From: Paenibacillus odorifer
GTDB lineage: Bacteria; Bacillota; Bacilli; Paenibacillales; Paenibacillaceae
Reading direction: 5' to 3'
Length of the DNA: 64,000 bases
Assembly: GCF_000758725.1 (NCBI RefSeq)
Contig: NZ_CP009428.1
Coordinates: 806,001-870,000 of the forward strand
The position numbers were made by a program, and so were the translations under genes. Shown in pieces: positions 7,313 to 15,980 of the stretch. How positions within the stretch are numbered: the first letter of the stretch is position 1; the number at the start of each line of letters is the position of its first letter. The notes under the pieces were generated by a model that saw only the letters and a program-made list of their open reading frames with translations, did not search any database and was not told the DNA's origin.

Positions 7313-9475
7313 TTGTCCCAAAAAACAACGGGGGCCTTTACACTGCCGGGAGAATCCGGTTATGAGGCATTGACCCTGAAATTAGCTGAACGTTGGGGTG
7401 CCGATGTCATCCGTGACAGTGACGGCACACAGTTGTCCGATGAGATTATCAACGCAGGATACGGCATTTATTCTACAATCTGCATCATCAGAGATCATAA
7501 CGAATGGGCGTCCCAGAATTCAGACAAGCTGCAGCAGAGCTTTTTAATAACAAATCCGAAGGTAGCGGTACAAGATTATTTATCCATCTATCTGATGGAG
7601 GATTTTTTTGCTGAACAATTCCGAGTGAATGATTCCAAAGAGGCGTTTAAGTACTGGCAGGTTTTTGACCGAACGACGGGCGAAGAGGTTCCAAGAGAAC
7701 AGTGGAATTATGAGCGGGAATCGGGAAATGTAGTCATTACTGGAATTGCACCTTGGCATAAATACACAGTCAGCTTCATGGTCTATCGGATTTGGGAAGA
7801 GATCTCCATGTACAATCACACCACGAATCACTGGGAAAAAGAGCATCTGATGCAGATTGATCCCATCTATGTAGAAACGCAAAAATATTTACTCCATTGG
7901 ATAGAAGATTGGTGTCATAAGCATAAGGAAACAACAGTGGTTCGATTTACCTCCCTCTTTTATAATTTCGCCTGGATCTGGGGCAGTGATGAGCGCAATC
8001 GCCATTTGTTCTCGGACTGGGGTTCATATGATTTTACGGTAAGCTCAAGAGCGCTTGATCTGTTTGCCAAAAAATATGGGTATTCGCTCACGGCCGAGGA
8101 TTTTGTGAATGGTGGGAAATATCGGGTCAGTCATATCCCGGCGCAGCAGCGGAAGCTGGACTATATGGCATTTATCAATGATTTTGTCATCGAATTTGGT
8201 AAGCAATTAATTGATATTGTGCATAAGCACGATAAGCTGGCGTATGTCTTCTATGATGATAGTTGGGTTGGCATGGAGCCTTACAATGACCGTTTTGAAG
8301 AATTTGGTTTTGACGGGATGATTAAATGTGTGTTCTCAGGATATGAGGCAAGGCTTTGTTCTGGTGTAAAAGTAGATACCCATGAGATTCGGCTGCATCC
8401 CTATTTATTTCCGGTTGGATTGGGAGGGCTTCCTACGTTTATGGAGGGAGGTAACCCTACGCTCGATGCCAAAAAGTATTGGATTAATATCCGGCGCGCC
8501 TTGCTCAGAGAGCCTATAGATCGGATTGGACTGGGCGGATATTTGCATCTTGTAGAGCCTTATCCGGATTTTTGTGATTATATCGAAAAGATCGCGGATG
8601 AATTCAGAGAAATTAAAGAGCTGCATCATAAAGGCAAACCGTATCACATTAAGACGAAGGTAGCCATTTTACACGCTTGGGGTAAATTGAGATCGTGGAC
8701 TTTGTCCGGGCATTTCCATGAAACGTATATCCATGATCTGATTCATATCAATGAGGCTTTGTCCGGATTGCCGATTGAAGTCCAGTTCATTGATTTTGAA
8801 GATATCCGTAAGGGAGTATTACAAGAGTGTGATGTAGTGATTAATGCCGGCTCGGCAGGTTCAGCATGGAGTGGCGGAGAATACTGGAGTGACCATAAGT
8901 GCGTGGACTTACTGACAGCGTGGGTTTATGAGGGCGGTACTTTTATAGGTGTCAATCAGCCTTCGGCGCTTGAAGGTTATGACAGCTTTTTCAGAATGGC
9001 CCATGTGCTTGGTCTCGATGAGGATACAGGCTCCAAGGTAGCTCATGGAAGATGGACATTTGAGGCTAGAGATGAGCAAGGTTTAGTGCCTGAAGGAGCC
9101 AGTATAACACCTAAAAATAACATTTATCTTACGGATGGCTCGGCAGCGGTATTGTGTGAAAAGAGTGGGATGATAACATTGTCTGCCCATACCTTTGGTA
9201 AAGGAAAGGGGATCTACCTGCCTTCTTTCACCTTAAGCTTTGAAAATACAAGATTGCTGTTAAATGTGATTCGTTATGCCGGGAATGAGTTAAAGGACAC
9301 AAAGTATATTACGGATAATTTATATACAGAGTGTGCGTATTATCCAGAAAGTAAAATACTCGTCGTGATTAACAATAGCGACCAGCTTCAAAAAACTACG
9401 ATTGATACAGAATATGGACAACAAACGTTGGAATTAGATCCGTTTGATACTATTATCCGGACTATTGGCGATTAA
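7313..9475 (+). CDS. GH112 phosphorylase, probably D-galactosyl-beta-1,4-L-rhamnose phosphorylase
   Basis: This 720-residue protein matches family GH112: inverting phosphorylases that cleave galactosyl-beta-1,3-N-acetylhexosamine or galactosyl-beta-1,4-L-rhamnose to alpha-galactose 1-phosphate. Evidence is the family length and motifs such as VVRFTSLFYNFAWIWG, FYDDSWVGMEPY and EGGNPTLDAKKYW. It has no signal peptide, so it acts on imported disaccharide. The TTG start at 7313 has AGGAGG 9 bases upstream. The neighbouring GH105 acts on rhamnogalacturonan-I, in which galactan is attached to rhamnose by beta-1,4 links, so galactosyl-rhamnose is the more likely substrate. The specificity is inferred from context. 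Confidence 0.85.
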   Translation: MSQKTTGAFTLPGESGYEALTLKLAERWGADVIRDSDGTQLSDEIINAGYGIYSTICIIRDHNEWASQNSDKLQQSFLITNPKVAVQDYLSIYLMEDFFAEQFRVNDSKEAFKYWQVFDRTTGEEVPREQWNYERESGNVVITGIAPWHKYTVSFMVYRIWEEISMYNHTTNHWEKEHLMQIDPIYVETQKYLLHWIEDWCHKHKETTVVRFTSLFYNFAWIWGSDERNRHLFSDWGSYDFTVSSRALDLFAKKYGYSLTAEDFVNGGKYRVSHIPAQQRKLDYMAFINDFVIEFGKQLIDIVHKHDKLAYVFYDDSWVGMEPYNDRFEEFGFDGMIKCVFSGYEARLCSGVKVDTHEIRLHPYLFPVGLGGLPTFMEGGNPTLDAKKYWINIRRALLREPIDRIGLGGYLHLVEPYPDFCDYIEKIADEFREIKELHHKGKPYHIKTKVAILHAWGKLRSWTLSGHFHETYIHDLIHINEALSGLPIEVQFIDFEDIRKGVLQECDVVINAGSAGSAWSGGEYWSDHKCVDLLTAWVYEGGTFIGVNQPSALEGYDSFFRMAHVLGLDEDTGSKVAHGRWTFEARDEQGLVPEGASITPKNNIYLTDGSAAVLCEKSGMITLSAHTFGKGKGIYLPSFTLSFENTRLLLNVIRYAGNELKDTKYITDNLYTECAYYPESKILVVINNSDQLQKTTIDTEYGQQTLELDPFDTIIRTIGD

Positions 9476-9483
9476 TTACATTA

Positions 9484-9528
9484 AAAAAGCTCAAGCCAGC
9501 GGCTAACTTGCCGATGCTTGAGCTTTTT
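9484..9528. terminator. Bidirectional terminator between GH112 and the flavoprotein gene
   Basis: AAAAAGCTCAAGC (9484-9496) and GCTTGAGCTTTTT (9516-9528) form a 13-bp stem with A and T runs on both sides. It serves the two convergent genes. Confidence 0.85.
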
Positions 9529-9558
9529 GCTGTGAGGCTTATAGTATCTATTATCTAC

Positions 9559-11082
9559 TTATTTTGCTTTTATGAATTCAGCAGATTTGATCCCAGCTTG
9601 ACGGCCGAAAATAATGATTTCTGCAACAGAGTTGCCGCCGATCCGGTTTTGTCCGTGTAAGCCGCCTGTAACTTCACCAGCCGCAAACAGACCAGGAATA
9701 GCTTCACCATCTTTATTTAGAACTTCTGTGTTCGTATTGATCTTCACGCCACCCATGGTGTAGTGAATCCCAGGAGCAATTTTAATAGCGTAGAAAGGAC
9801 CAGTGGACAGGTCATTGTCCATTCCTGTAGTTCTGCCAAATTCGGCATCCTTTTTATTCTTAACGGCGCTGTTCCAAGTATCAAGCGTTGTTGCCAGCTT
9901 ATCCTCTGGAACACCGATTTCTTTGGCCAAAGCTTCGATGGAATCCGCCTGAATCACGAAACCCATTTTGTCATATTGTTCAATAGCCTTCACACGGGAT
10001 TTAACACCGGAATCAAAGACCAGCGTAGCTGCTTTTTCAGGCAGTGTATTAATGGAAGCCGTTACTTTATCACGGGTATCCAATTCGTTGGTGAAGCGTG
10101 TACCTTCACTGGAAACAAGGATAGCGCCTTCCCCACGAACAGCTTCGCCAATGAGGTAGGATTTTTCTTGCTGCACAGTCGGGTGAACTTGGATTTGATC
10201 CATATCGACGGTTGTGCCTCCGAGTTTCTCAATCATCTTGATGCCGTCTCCGGTACTGCCGATTTGGTTAGTAGTAACGTAGCCTTCCAAGTCAGGTCTT
10301 ACTTCGGAGATCAAATCCATATTGGCACCGAACCCGCCAGTGGTTACAACGACAGCATCTGCCGTAATTGTTTTTTCCTCTGTTTGGTTAAAGAGGACTT
10401 TAACGCCATTAACCTTGCCGTCTTTTTCGGTAATTTCTTTGACATCAGCATTCACGAAAAGTGGAATTTCTTTCTCTTGTACGTTTTTCACTAAACCTTT
10501 GACAAGGTATTGACCCACAGCAGAGCCATCTTCAGGACGGTGTGTACGTTTTTCGTTCATGCCGCCTGTAATGGTGATATTGTTCAAGCGGATTCCGATG
10601 GAATCCAGCCAATCGATCGCACTCGCGGAATTATCAACGAAGAAACGAAGCATTTCTTTGTCGTTAGTGTCATGGCCACCTTTTAATGACTCTTCATAAA
10701 ATAAATCATTGCTGTCTTCAATGTTTTGTTCTTTTTGGAATTTTGTTTCAGAAGCGTTCATTCCCGAAGAGGATTTGGTTGTGTTCCCGCCGGCAACCGG
10801 CATTTTTTCCAAAATAACAGGGTTCATGCCTTTCTCTTTGGCCTCAAGCGCCGCGGACATTCCCGCACCACCCGCACCGACAATGATGATATCATATTTA
10901 TCTTTTAATTGATCGAATGGTGTGTAGCTTGCTTCAGATGCCCCGGAGACGGCTTCAACTTCTTTTTTCTCGTTGTTATTACTCTTGCTCTCGTTCACCT
11001 TGTCGTTTCCATTACCGCAACCTGCGGTAACGAGCATGACAGAGAGGACGAGACTCAGAGCACCAGCTGCTTTCTTTTTCAT
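9559..11082 (-). CDS. Membrane-anchored fumarate-reductase-like flavoprotein (FAD-binding 2)
   Basis: This is a 507-residue lipoprotein: signal peptide, lipobox VTAGC with Cys22, then a low-complexity linker. From residue 64 it has the FAD fold of the fumarate reductase/flavocytochrome c/urocanate reductase group: GAGGAGMSAALEA, GGNTTKSSSGMNA, HPTVQ, RFTNE, and the C-terminal GLFAAGEVTGGLHGQNRIGGNSVAE. It should sit outside the membrane and reduce a small unsaturated acid such as fumarate or a cinnamate-like compound; the substrate is open. The family often has an FMN-bearing domain. Here only a short EAVSGASEAS segment (43-52) in the linker resembles an ApbE flavinylation motif. An Fnr-like site lies upstream. 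Confidence 0.8.
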   Translation of the reverse strand: MKKKAAGALSLVLSVMLVTAGCGNGNDKVNESKSNNNEKKEVEAVSGASEASYTPFDQLKDKYDIIIVGAGGAGMSAALEAKEKGMNPVILEKMPVAGGNTTKSSSGMNASETKFQKEQNIEDSNDLFYEESLKGGHDTNDKEMLRFFVDNSASAIDWLDSIGIRLNNITITGGMNEKRTHRPEDGSAVGQYLVKGLVKNVQEKEIPLFVNADVKEITEKDGKVNGVKVLFNQTEEKTITADAVVVTTGGFGANMDLISEVRPDLEGYVTTNQIGSTGDGIKMIEKLGGTTVDMDQIQVHPTVQQEKSYLIGEAVRGEGAILVSSEGTRFTNELDTRDKVTASINTLPEKAATLVFDSGVKSRVKAIEQYDKMGFVIQADSIEALAKEIGVPEDKLATTLDTWNSAVKNKKDAEFGRTTGMDNDLSTGPFYAIKIAPGIHYTMGGVKINTNTEVLNKDGEAIPGLFAAGEVTGGLHGQNRIGGNSVAEIIIFGRQAGIKSAEFIKAK

Positions 11083-11270
11083 TGTTAACCCTCCACTTTT
11101 ATATTTCTCTATTAAGATGTACCAAAAGAACCCGACAAAAAAGAAAGGAAGTATCAGAGGGAGTTGGAAGTGGAGAAGCGCGCGCGTCGCTGTTATTCTC
11201 CTAACTTCAAATCTTCTACGGTTACGTCCACAGTTTCCATCGTTATTCTCTTTAGTTCATCTTCTTATTA

Positions 11271-11276
11271 AGTATA
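11271..11276 (-). promoter_or_regulatory. Extended -10 promoter of the flavoprotein gene
   Basis: On the minus strand TGG precedes TATACT (11271-11276), an extended -10. It predicts a start near 11262 and an untranslated leader of about 180 bases. The rest of 11083-11566 holds the Fnr-like site and, on the + strand, TTGTTC (11461-11466), 18 bases, TAAAAT (11485-11490) ahead of the next gene. Confidence 0.55.
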
Positions 11277-11294
11277 CCATCAATCATGACTATT

Positions 11295-11310
11295 AGTGAA
11301 AGTTTTCACA
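11295..11310. promoter_or_regulatory. Fnr/Crp-type binding site
   Basis: AGTGA-AAGTTT-TCACA matches the Bacillus Fnr/Crp consensus TGTGA-N6-TCACA with one mismatch. Its centre is about 40 bases upstream of the predicted start of the flavoprotein transcript, the usual position of an activator. Anaerobic induction would suit a terminal reductase. Confidence 0.6.
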
Positions 11311-11566
11311 AATTATACAAGTCGTCTATTCTAACATAGGGTAACGAAATATTGAGCAGATTAGCTGAAAAATGGACCATAAACCTTGCAATTAGAAGAT
11401 TTTGACGTAAGATTTTCTCACTGTAGAAGTGGTAACTGTCACGGATTAGTAAAGCGATTTTTGTTCTTCTGGATTTTTAAATGGTAAAATGGGAGTATTG
11501 CCTACTAGGCATACTGGAAAGACTAATAAGAGTCGTGGAAATAATTTCTAATAAACAGGTGAGGAT

Positions 11567-12454
11567 ATGGAATCTAATAGAGTAATAAAAGAAAAGGTAA
11601 AAGAAGATAACTATAAAGTGTTTGCTTTACTAAGTCATTATTTGAATAATACCCCCGACTTTATTAGCAAAGAAGAAATTGAAGAAATTGTTAACTTTGG
11701 AGTGTCTTATGAATACGCTTTTGGTTTAATGTTGGCTTCTGCCTTTGGGATGGATACGGTTGATAATGTTGATGATAAGGAATTGTTCAACCAATATTTT
11801 AGCAATATGCTTCATAAGCTTGATGCAAATGAATATTATGACAATCCATATTATAAAAATATCAAGATACCAACTATAAAGATTAATAATAGTGAATTAA
11901 AATATGAAAAATATAAACCTTTTGAAGGTTTTGTTTGCAATGATATCATCCGGACAGAAGAGGGAAGACAAATTCCTCAGGTTGGTTTTTTTCAAACTGA
12001 ATTCATGTTCCCGGCCGTATTAGAGAATGATAGAATCTGGATGACGATCACGCCAAATGAAATAGAAACAATGAAAGAAGCTGTAGATAAAGCGTGTGGG
12101 AATGTTCTTACGTTTGGACTTGGGCTTGGCTATTATGCTTATATGGTTTCTGAAAAAGATAATGTTGAAAGCATAACGGTTGTTGAAAAAAATCAAGATG
12201 TCATTGATCTATTTAATAAATACGTACTGCCACAATTCAGTAATGCTCACAAGATCAGGCTTATCCAAGCAGATGCTTTCGAATATGCAGAACAACATAT
12301 GTCTAAGGAAAAATATGATTTTGTATTTACGGATTTATGGCATGATGTTTCTGATGGAATGGACATGTATTTAAAAATGAAAAAGTTTGAAAAGAAAAGC
12401 CCGGATACTGTATTTATGTACTGGATAGAACAATCTATTTTATGTTATTTGTAG
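11567..12454 (+). CDS. Class I SAM-dependent methyltransferase / spermidine-synthase-like protein
   Basis: The 295-residue protein has a helical N-terminal domain (1-90) and a Rossmann domain: GNVLTFGLGLGYYAYMVS (motif I, about 181-198), SITVVEKNQDVIDLF with the acidic residue after strand 2, IQADAFEYA, and YDFVFTDLWHDVSDG. These are marks of the spermidine-synthase-like branch of methyltransferases. The substrate is unknown. The protein ends at YWIEQSILCYL soon after strand 5, which looks short for the fold, so it may be truncated at the C-terminus. It is AT-rich compared with its neighbours. The next gene begins about 50 bases downstream. Confidence 0.65.
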   Translation: MESNRVIKEKVKEDNYKVFALLSHYLNNTPDFISKEEIEEIVNFGVSYEYAFGLMLASAFGMDTVDNVDDKELFNQYFSNMLHKLDANEYYDNPYYKNIKIPTIKINNSELKYEKYKPFEGFVCNDIIRTEEGRQIPQVGFFQTEFMFPAVLENDRIWMTITPNEIETMKEAVDKACGNVLTFGLGLGYYAYMVSEKDNVESITVVEKNQDVIDLFNKYVLPQFSNAHKIRLIQADAFEYAEQHMSKEKYDFVFTDLWHDVSDGMDMYLKMKKFEKKSPDTVFMYWIEQSILCYL

Positions 12455-12505
12455 TTTTGGGTTGCGTAAATCTGTTGTAGCTGACTCCGAAAGGAAGAAC
12501 CATTT

Positions 12506-13375
12506 TTGAAAACTCCTATATCTCTCATAAATTGGCTAGAGCACAACGAAATCATAAACGACTTATTAAATCAGGAAGACAGCTTAACTGCGCATACAAT
12601 GGATCAAGGATTTGAAGCTGAGGTCATAAGGATTAATTCTGATCAAGAGAGCTATGTACTGAAAACATGGAATAAGGAATCCAGACCGGATGTCCAGTTT
12701 CAATATCGTTTATTGGATGTTCTATCCGAACGAGGAGTAGCCGTCTCTAAACCAGTGGGCTGGGGAATCAATTTGGATGGAGATAAGGTGTTGTTAACAG
12801 GTTTTGACGGAACCCCTATTCATAAAATGAATACCAGGAAAATGAAGGAACTCGCAAGCCTATTAGCAAAAATACATAAAATTCGCGTTGAAGAGATTGG
12901 AAATATACAACTGCCAAAATACAATTTCATCGGCTACTTTTTCCCTGAAGCCAAAGAACAATCTGATATTTCTAATGTGTTGACTATTCTTGTTGAGCAA
13001 ACTCCAATGAAGCAAGACTGTATCATTCATGGGGATTTTCATATCGGAAATATAGTGGAGGATAAAGAGCGATATACCATAATTGATTGGACGAACGGCC
13101 AGTTGGGAGACTCTAGATATGATTTTGCCTGGTCACTTATTCTGCTGAAAATATATATCTCCGAGCGTTATGCTGATGTGTTCCGAACTGCTTATCTATT
13201 GGAAAATGATATGGATCAGGAAGAACTTGAGATCTTTGAAGCTTGGGCATGTCTACGGTGGATTTTGCTGAATAGAAGAGGTAGCACACCGAAAGGGCCT
13301 AATACAACGAAGAGAGTGAAAAGTTTAATCGCTGATAATCGGTTTTTAAAAAAGATGGATAGTAAATTCTTCTGA
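12506..13375 (+). CDS. Aminoglycoside phosphotransferase (APH)-family kinase-like protein
   Basis: A 289-residue member of the APH/choline-kinase-like superfamily. It carries the N-lobe SYVLKTWNK strand with the nucleotide-binding Lys, the Brenner loop HGDFHIGNIV (about residues 175-184) and the metal-binding Asp in YTIIDWTNGQLGDSRYDFAW. It would phosphorylate a small hydroxyl compound in the cytosol, but neither the family nor the context shows which, and antibiotic resistance should not be assumed. The start is TTG 12506 with AAGGAAG upstream. It follows the methyltransferase-like gene and may share its transcript. Confidence 0.75.
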   Translation: MKTPISLINWLEHNEIINDLLNQEDSLTAHTMDQGFEAEVIRINSDQESYVLKTWNKESRPDVQFQYRLLDVLSERGVAVSKPVGWGINLDGDKVLLTGFDGTPIHKMNTRKMKELASLLAKIHKIRVEEIGNIQLPKYNFIGYFFPEAKEQSDISNVLTILVEQTPMKQDCIIHGDFHIGNIVEDKERYTIIDWTNGQLGDSRYDFAWSLILLKIYISERYADVFRTAYLLENDMDQEELEIFEAWACLRWILLNRRGSTPKGPNTTKRVKSLIADNRFLKKMDSKFF

Positions 13376-13471
13376 TGTACGCAAGGATGGATGGATTTTC
13401 TGGGAGATTGGAAATGTAATGTAACACCGTACATTATTACGTTATTAAATTATTTGTGGTATATTAAAGGC

Positions 13472-13615
13472 AGAAAAGACGTAAAATGCAAAGAGAGCCG
13501 TGCTGTAACACGACTCCCAAGGCAATAGCCGCTTTTAAGGGCGGTAGGCTTCAGCAAATAGGACACGACAGATAGACCGCATGCCTTTGTGAGTGGGCGG
13601 TCTATTTGCGTTTAT
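13472..13615 (+). ncRNA. Antisense RNA antitoxin of the holin-like toxin (RatA-like arrangement)
   Basis: A TATATT -10 (13460-13465) with a weak TTACGT -35 starts a transcript of about 140 nt. Hairpins CGTG/CACG and AGCCGC/GCGGT-AGGCT follow. The end is a terminator whose stem ATAGACCGC/GCGGTCTAT (13572-13580 and 13597-13605) runs into a T-rich tail. The 3' end overlaps the 3' end of the opposite-strand toxin gene by about 14 bases plus the shared terminator, as in the B. subtilis txpA/ratA system. No coding frame is apparent in it. Confidence 0.6.
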
Positions 13616-13682
13616 TGGACAGCAGCGCTACGATAAGCGAACCAAAGGTTAGCATAAGCATCATTGCTTCAAACACTGTCAC
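13602..13682 (-). CDS. Holin-like type I toxin peptide (26 aa)
   Basis: The GTG start has GGGAGGG just upstream. The peptide VTVFEAMMLMLTFGSLIV-ALLSNKRK has a short acidic start, one hydrophobic membrane span and a basic tail, the pattern of the putative holin-like toxins of Bacilli (Fst/TxpA-like). Such peptides damage the membrane unless an antisense RNA blocks their mRNA. A minus-strand promoter with an extended -10 (TGCTATACT near 13749-13757) lies about 70 bases upstream, and an antisense RNA gene converges on its 3' end. Apart from this module, 13376-14047 shows no recognisable feature. Confidence 0.8.
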   Translation of the reverse strand: MTVFEAMMLMLTFGSLIVALLSNKRK

Positions 13683-14047
13683 AAGGCATCCCTCCCTTCG
13701 GTGAGAGGTAGCCGACCGACCCTTTAAGCCTATTCTATTTGCTCCACCAGTATAGCATAATCGTTTGAAAGAGAATTAAGACTCTTGTCATAATACTCCC
13801 TAGGATTGGAGTAGTTTTCCATTTTCTCTCTTTGTCTCCGCAACTTTCTCCATTTTGAAACTTCCGTATCACATTTGCGATTTTTTGATTCCCAATTGTA
13901 GGACGTACCCCTCTTTCTAAATCTCTTCCTTGCGAATTCCCAAACATCCGATTTTCATTGGATTTTCAGTTTGGGTGTTTATAATGCTTTTTATGAATCG
14001 GGGCAGCGGATTGTAAAGGGCTTTCGATTGCGCAAAGGAGGTTTTCC

Positions 14048-15604
14048 ATGATAAGAGGAATTCAAAAAACATTGTATCTCATACTTGCATTCTTTATCGG
14101 TCTTTTTATCGCATCCTCCTTTTTTATTAGGGCGAAATATAATTATTTCGTATATGGGGATACGCCAATTTTGGAGAGACAACAGCTGGGTCTTTTTATT
14201 CTAGTGATCGCAGGGGTGCTGGCATTAAGCGTTATTTTGTATAAAATGTGCCTGAAGCTTAATAAGTACAGTTGGAAAATAGTCATTCCAGCCACACTGC
14301 TATTTTCTTTTGCAATCCAGATGGTGATTATCTTTCTGTTTCCACGCTTGCCGACGGATGATTCGCAGACAGTGCTTTCATTGGCACTCGACATGCTGTA
14401 CAGGAATGATTATTCGTCGTTTGACACGAACGGCTATCTGCATATGTTTCCGTTTAATTTTTCGATCGTTTTATATTTAAAGACGTTGTTGTTGATCTTT
14501 CCGGATAATTATCTGGTAATCAAAATATTTAATATTCTGTTTACACTCTTAACCTCATTAATGATTTATATGCTGTATAAAGAGCTCAATTATAAGTCCA
14601 AGGATAAGGATTATGGCATCCTCGTGTTTGCCGCAACCTATATCCCTTCATTGTTTATGAGTAATTTTATCTATAACGATGTGATCGCTACCGCTTTTCT
14701 GACAAGTGCTTTATATTTTGCCATAAGATTTATCAAAAGAAGGTCCATTAAGGATATTTTCTTCGCAGCTCTCTTACTGGCAATAGGCAACTATTTCCGC
14801 AGTATCGGTGTTATTTTTCTGATTACCGTGGTGGCGGGTCTTTTATTTAACATACGTTCTATCGGAGTGAAAAAGGTTCTTAGCGCTTTGTTTATCACGG
14901 CCATATTGTTTAATGTTCCCGGCTGGACGCAAAATGCTGTGCTGCAGGCGACGAATGTTGTAGATGAACCGATGAACGAAAATTCCGCACCTGTCTACAT
15001 GTGGCTGAATATGGGGATCAATCTGGAGACGTTTGGGTTCTGGGACAACCGGGAGAGCTACGCTATCTATCAGCAGGATGCAAATTATAATAAGGCAGAA
15101 AGTACGGAGTTATTTAAAGAAGAAATCCGTAATAAACTCTCCGAGGCGGGCCTAAGTGACTTAGTGAAGATGTATTATAAAAAAATCGTTTGGACCTGGA
15201 CGGAAGGAACCTACCAGATGGAACGATATGGGCTCGGAAATGACGGATCATCCAGTAACGGGGGAAGAATGGGCTTTGTCATGGACCGTTATAGCTACAC
15301 TAATGCTGCTACGGATTTGTTTAAGGCAGACTCCAATTATAGAAGTGGAATGTTGTGGCTGCTGTATGTTCTGAATTTTCTGATGTATGTGTTTATACTC
15401 GTTCGCTTAATCGGTGGAATAAGAGCCAAAAGATTTGAAGAGACCTCTTTGATTCTTGTGGTGCTGGGCTTTATCGGATTCTATCTTTTATGGGAGATCA
15501 AGTCCCGGTATATATACCCGGTGTATCCGCTGCTGATCGTATTATCCTACATGGGTTTTAAGGACGTATACGATTATATGTTAAAAAGATATTTTCCACG
15601 TTAA
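14048..15604 (+). CDS. GT-C type membrane glycosyltransferase (PMT/GT39-like)
   Basis: This 518-residue protein has about 11-12 hydrophobic segments and a GT-C layout. After the second to third span an outside loop carries PRLPTDDSQTVLSLALDML, with the Asp pair expected for lipid-phosphate-sugar-dependent enzymes, followed by YLHMFPFN. A large soluble loop lies near residues 300-410. Such enzymes move a sugar from a polyprenyl phosphate donor to protein or wall polymers on the outer face of the membrane. AAAGGAGG gives a clear ribosome site. A small glycine-rich lipoprotein gene follows 31 bases later, perhaps a partner or acceptor. Confidence 0.7.
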   Translation: MIRGIQKTLYLILAFFIGLFIASSFFIRAKYNYFVYGDTPILERQQLGLFILVIAGVLALSVILYKMCLKLNKYSWKIVIPATLLFSFAIQMVIIFLFPRLPTDDSQTVLSLALDMLYRNDYSSFDTNGYLHMFPFNFSIVLYLKTLLLIFPDNYLVIKIFNILFTLLTSLMIYMLYKELNYKSKDKDYGILVFAATYIPSLFMSNFIYNDVIATAFLTSALYFAIRFIKRRSIKDIFFAALLLAIGNYFRSIGVIFLITVVAGLLFNIRSIGVKKVLSALFITAILFNVPGWTQNAVLQATNVVDEPMNENSAPVYMWLNMGINLETFGFWDNRESYAIYQQDANYNKAESTELFKEEIRNKLSEAGLSDLVKMYYKKIVWTWTEGTYQMERYGLGNDGSSSNGGRMGFVMDRYSYTNAATDLFKADSNYRSGMLWLLYVLNFLMYVFILVRLIGGIRAKRFEETSLILVVLGFIGFYLLWEIKSRYIYPVYPLLIVLSYMGFKDVYDYMLKRYFPR

Positions 15605-15635
15605 CTATGTTCGCTCGGAAAGAGGGGATTCAAAG

Positions 15636-15884
15636 ATGCGGATCAAGCGATATTTCGCTTTGCTCATAGCAGTGCTAAGTTGTTCCATGGTGCTCGTCTC
15701 CTGCGATGCTATTACCGCACAGAAGATAACGAGTACTGACTCCGGGTCAAGAGCGAACGGGGGACAGGGCTTCACCGGCGGGCGGGGGAAAGATGGGGGC
15801 GGATCTCCCGGCATGAATGGTGGGACAAGGAGAAACGGCAACCCAGGTACAGATGGCGGTGGCGCACAAGGTGGGCGGCAGTGA
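15636..15884 (+). CDS. Small glycine-rich lipoprotein
   Basis: The 82-residue product has a lysine/arginine start, a hydrophobic signal and a lipobox LVSC (Cys24 in SMVLVSCDA). The mature part is disordered and made of Gly, Asn, Arg, Asp, Pro and Ser (GGQGFTGGRGKDGGG, NGGTRRNGNPG). AAGAGGGG lies upstream of the ATG. I recognise no family. Its position directly after the glycosyltransferase suggests a shared transcript; it may be a spacer or a surface substrate. Confidence 0.55.
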   Translation: MRIKRYFALLIAVLSCSMVLVSCDAITAQKITSTDSGSRANGGQGFTGGRGKDGGGSPGMNGGTRRNGNPGTDGGGAQGGRQ

Positions 15885-15980
15885 ACAAATTTCATGAACT
15901 TGCCCCAAGCCTACGAAGATTAAGTGTGATAGGATAAGGTTACATTTAAATTCCCCGCGGGGGTAAGAAAAGGGAGCACC

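Noticed and set aside
7313-9475. GH112 protein as lacto-N-biose phosphorylase for host glycans
   Set aside because: The adjacent rhamnogalacturonan enzyme and lack of N-acetylhexosamine genes make galactosyl-rhamnose more likely, though sequence alone does not settle it.
9763-10494. A 243-codon plus-strand frame inside the flavoprotein gene
   Set aside because: It is antisense to a well-conserved FAD domain and lacks any recognisable feature or start signal.
12506-13375. Reading the APH-fold gene as an antibiotic-resistance determinant
   Set aside because: The fold is shared by many small-molecule kinases, and neither context nor specific motifs indicate aminoglycosides.
13735-13947. A 70-codon minus-strand frame upstream of the toxin
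   Set aside because: Low-complexity basic composition, no ribosome site, and it overlaps the toxin promoter.
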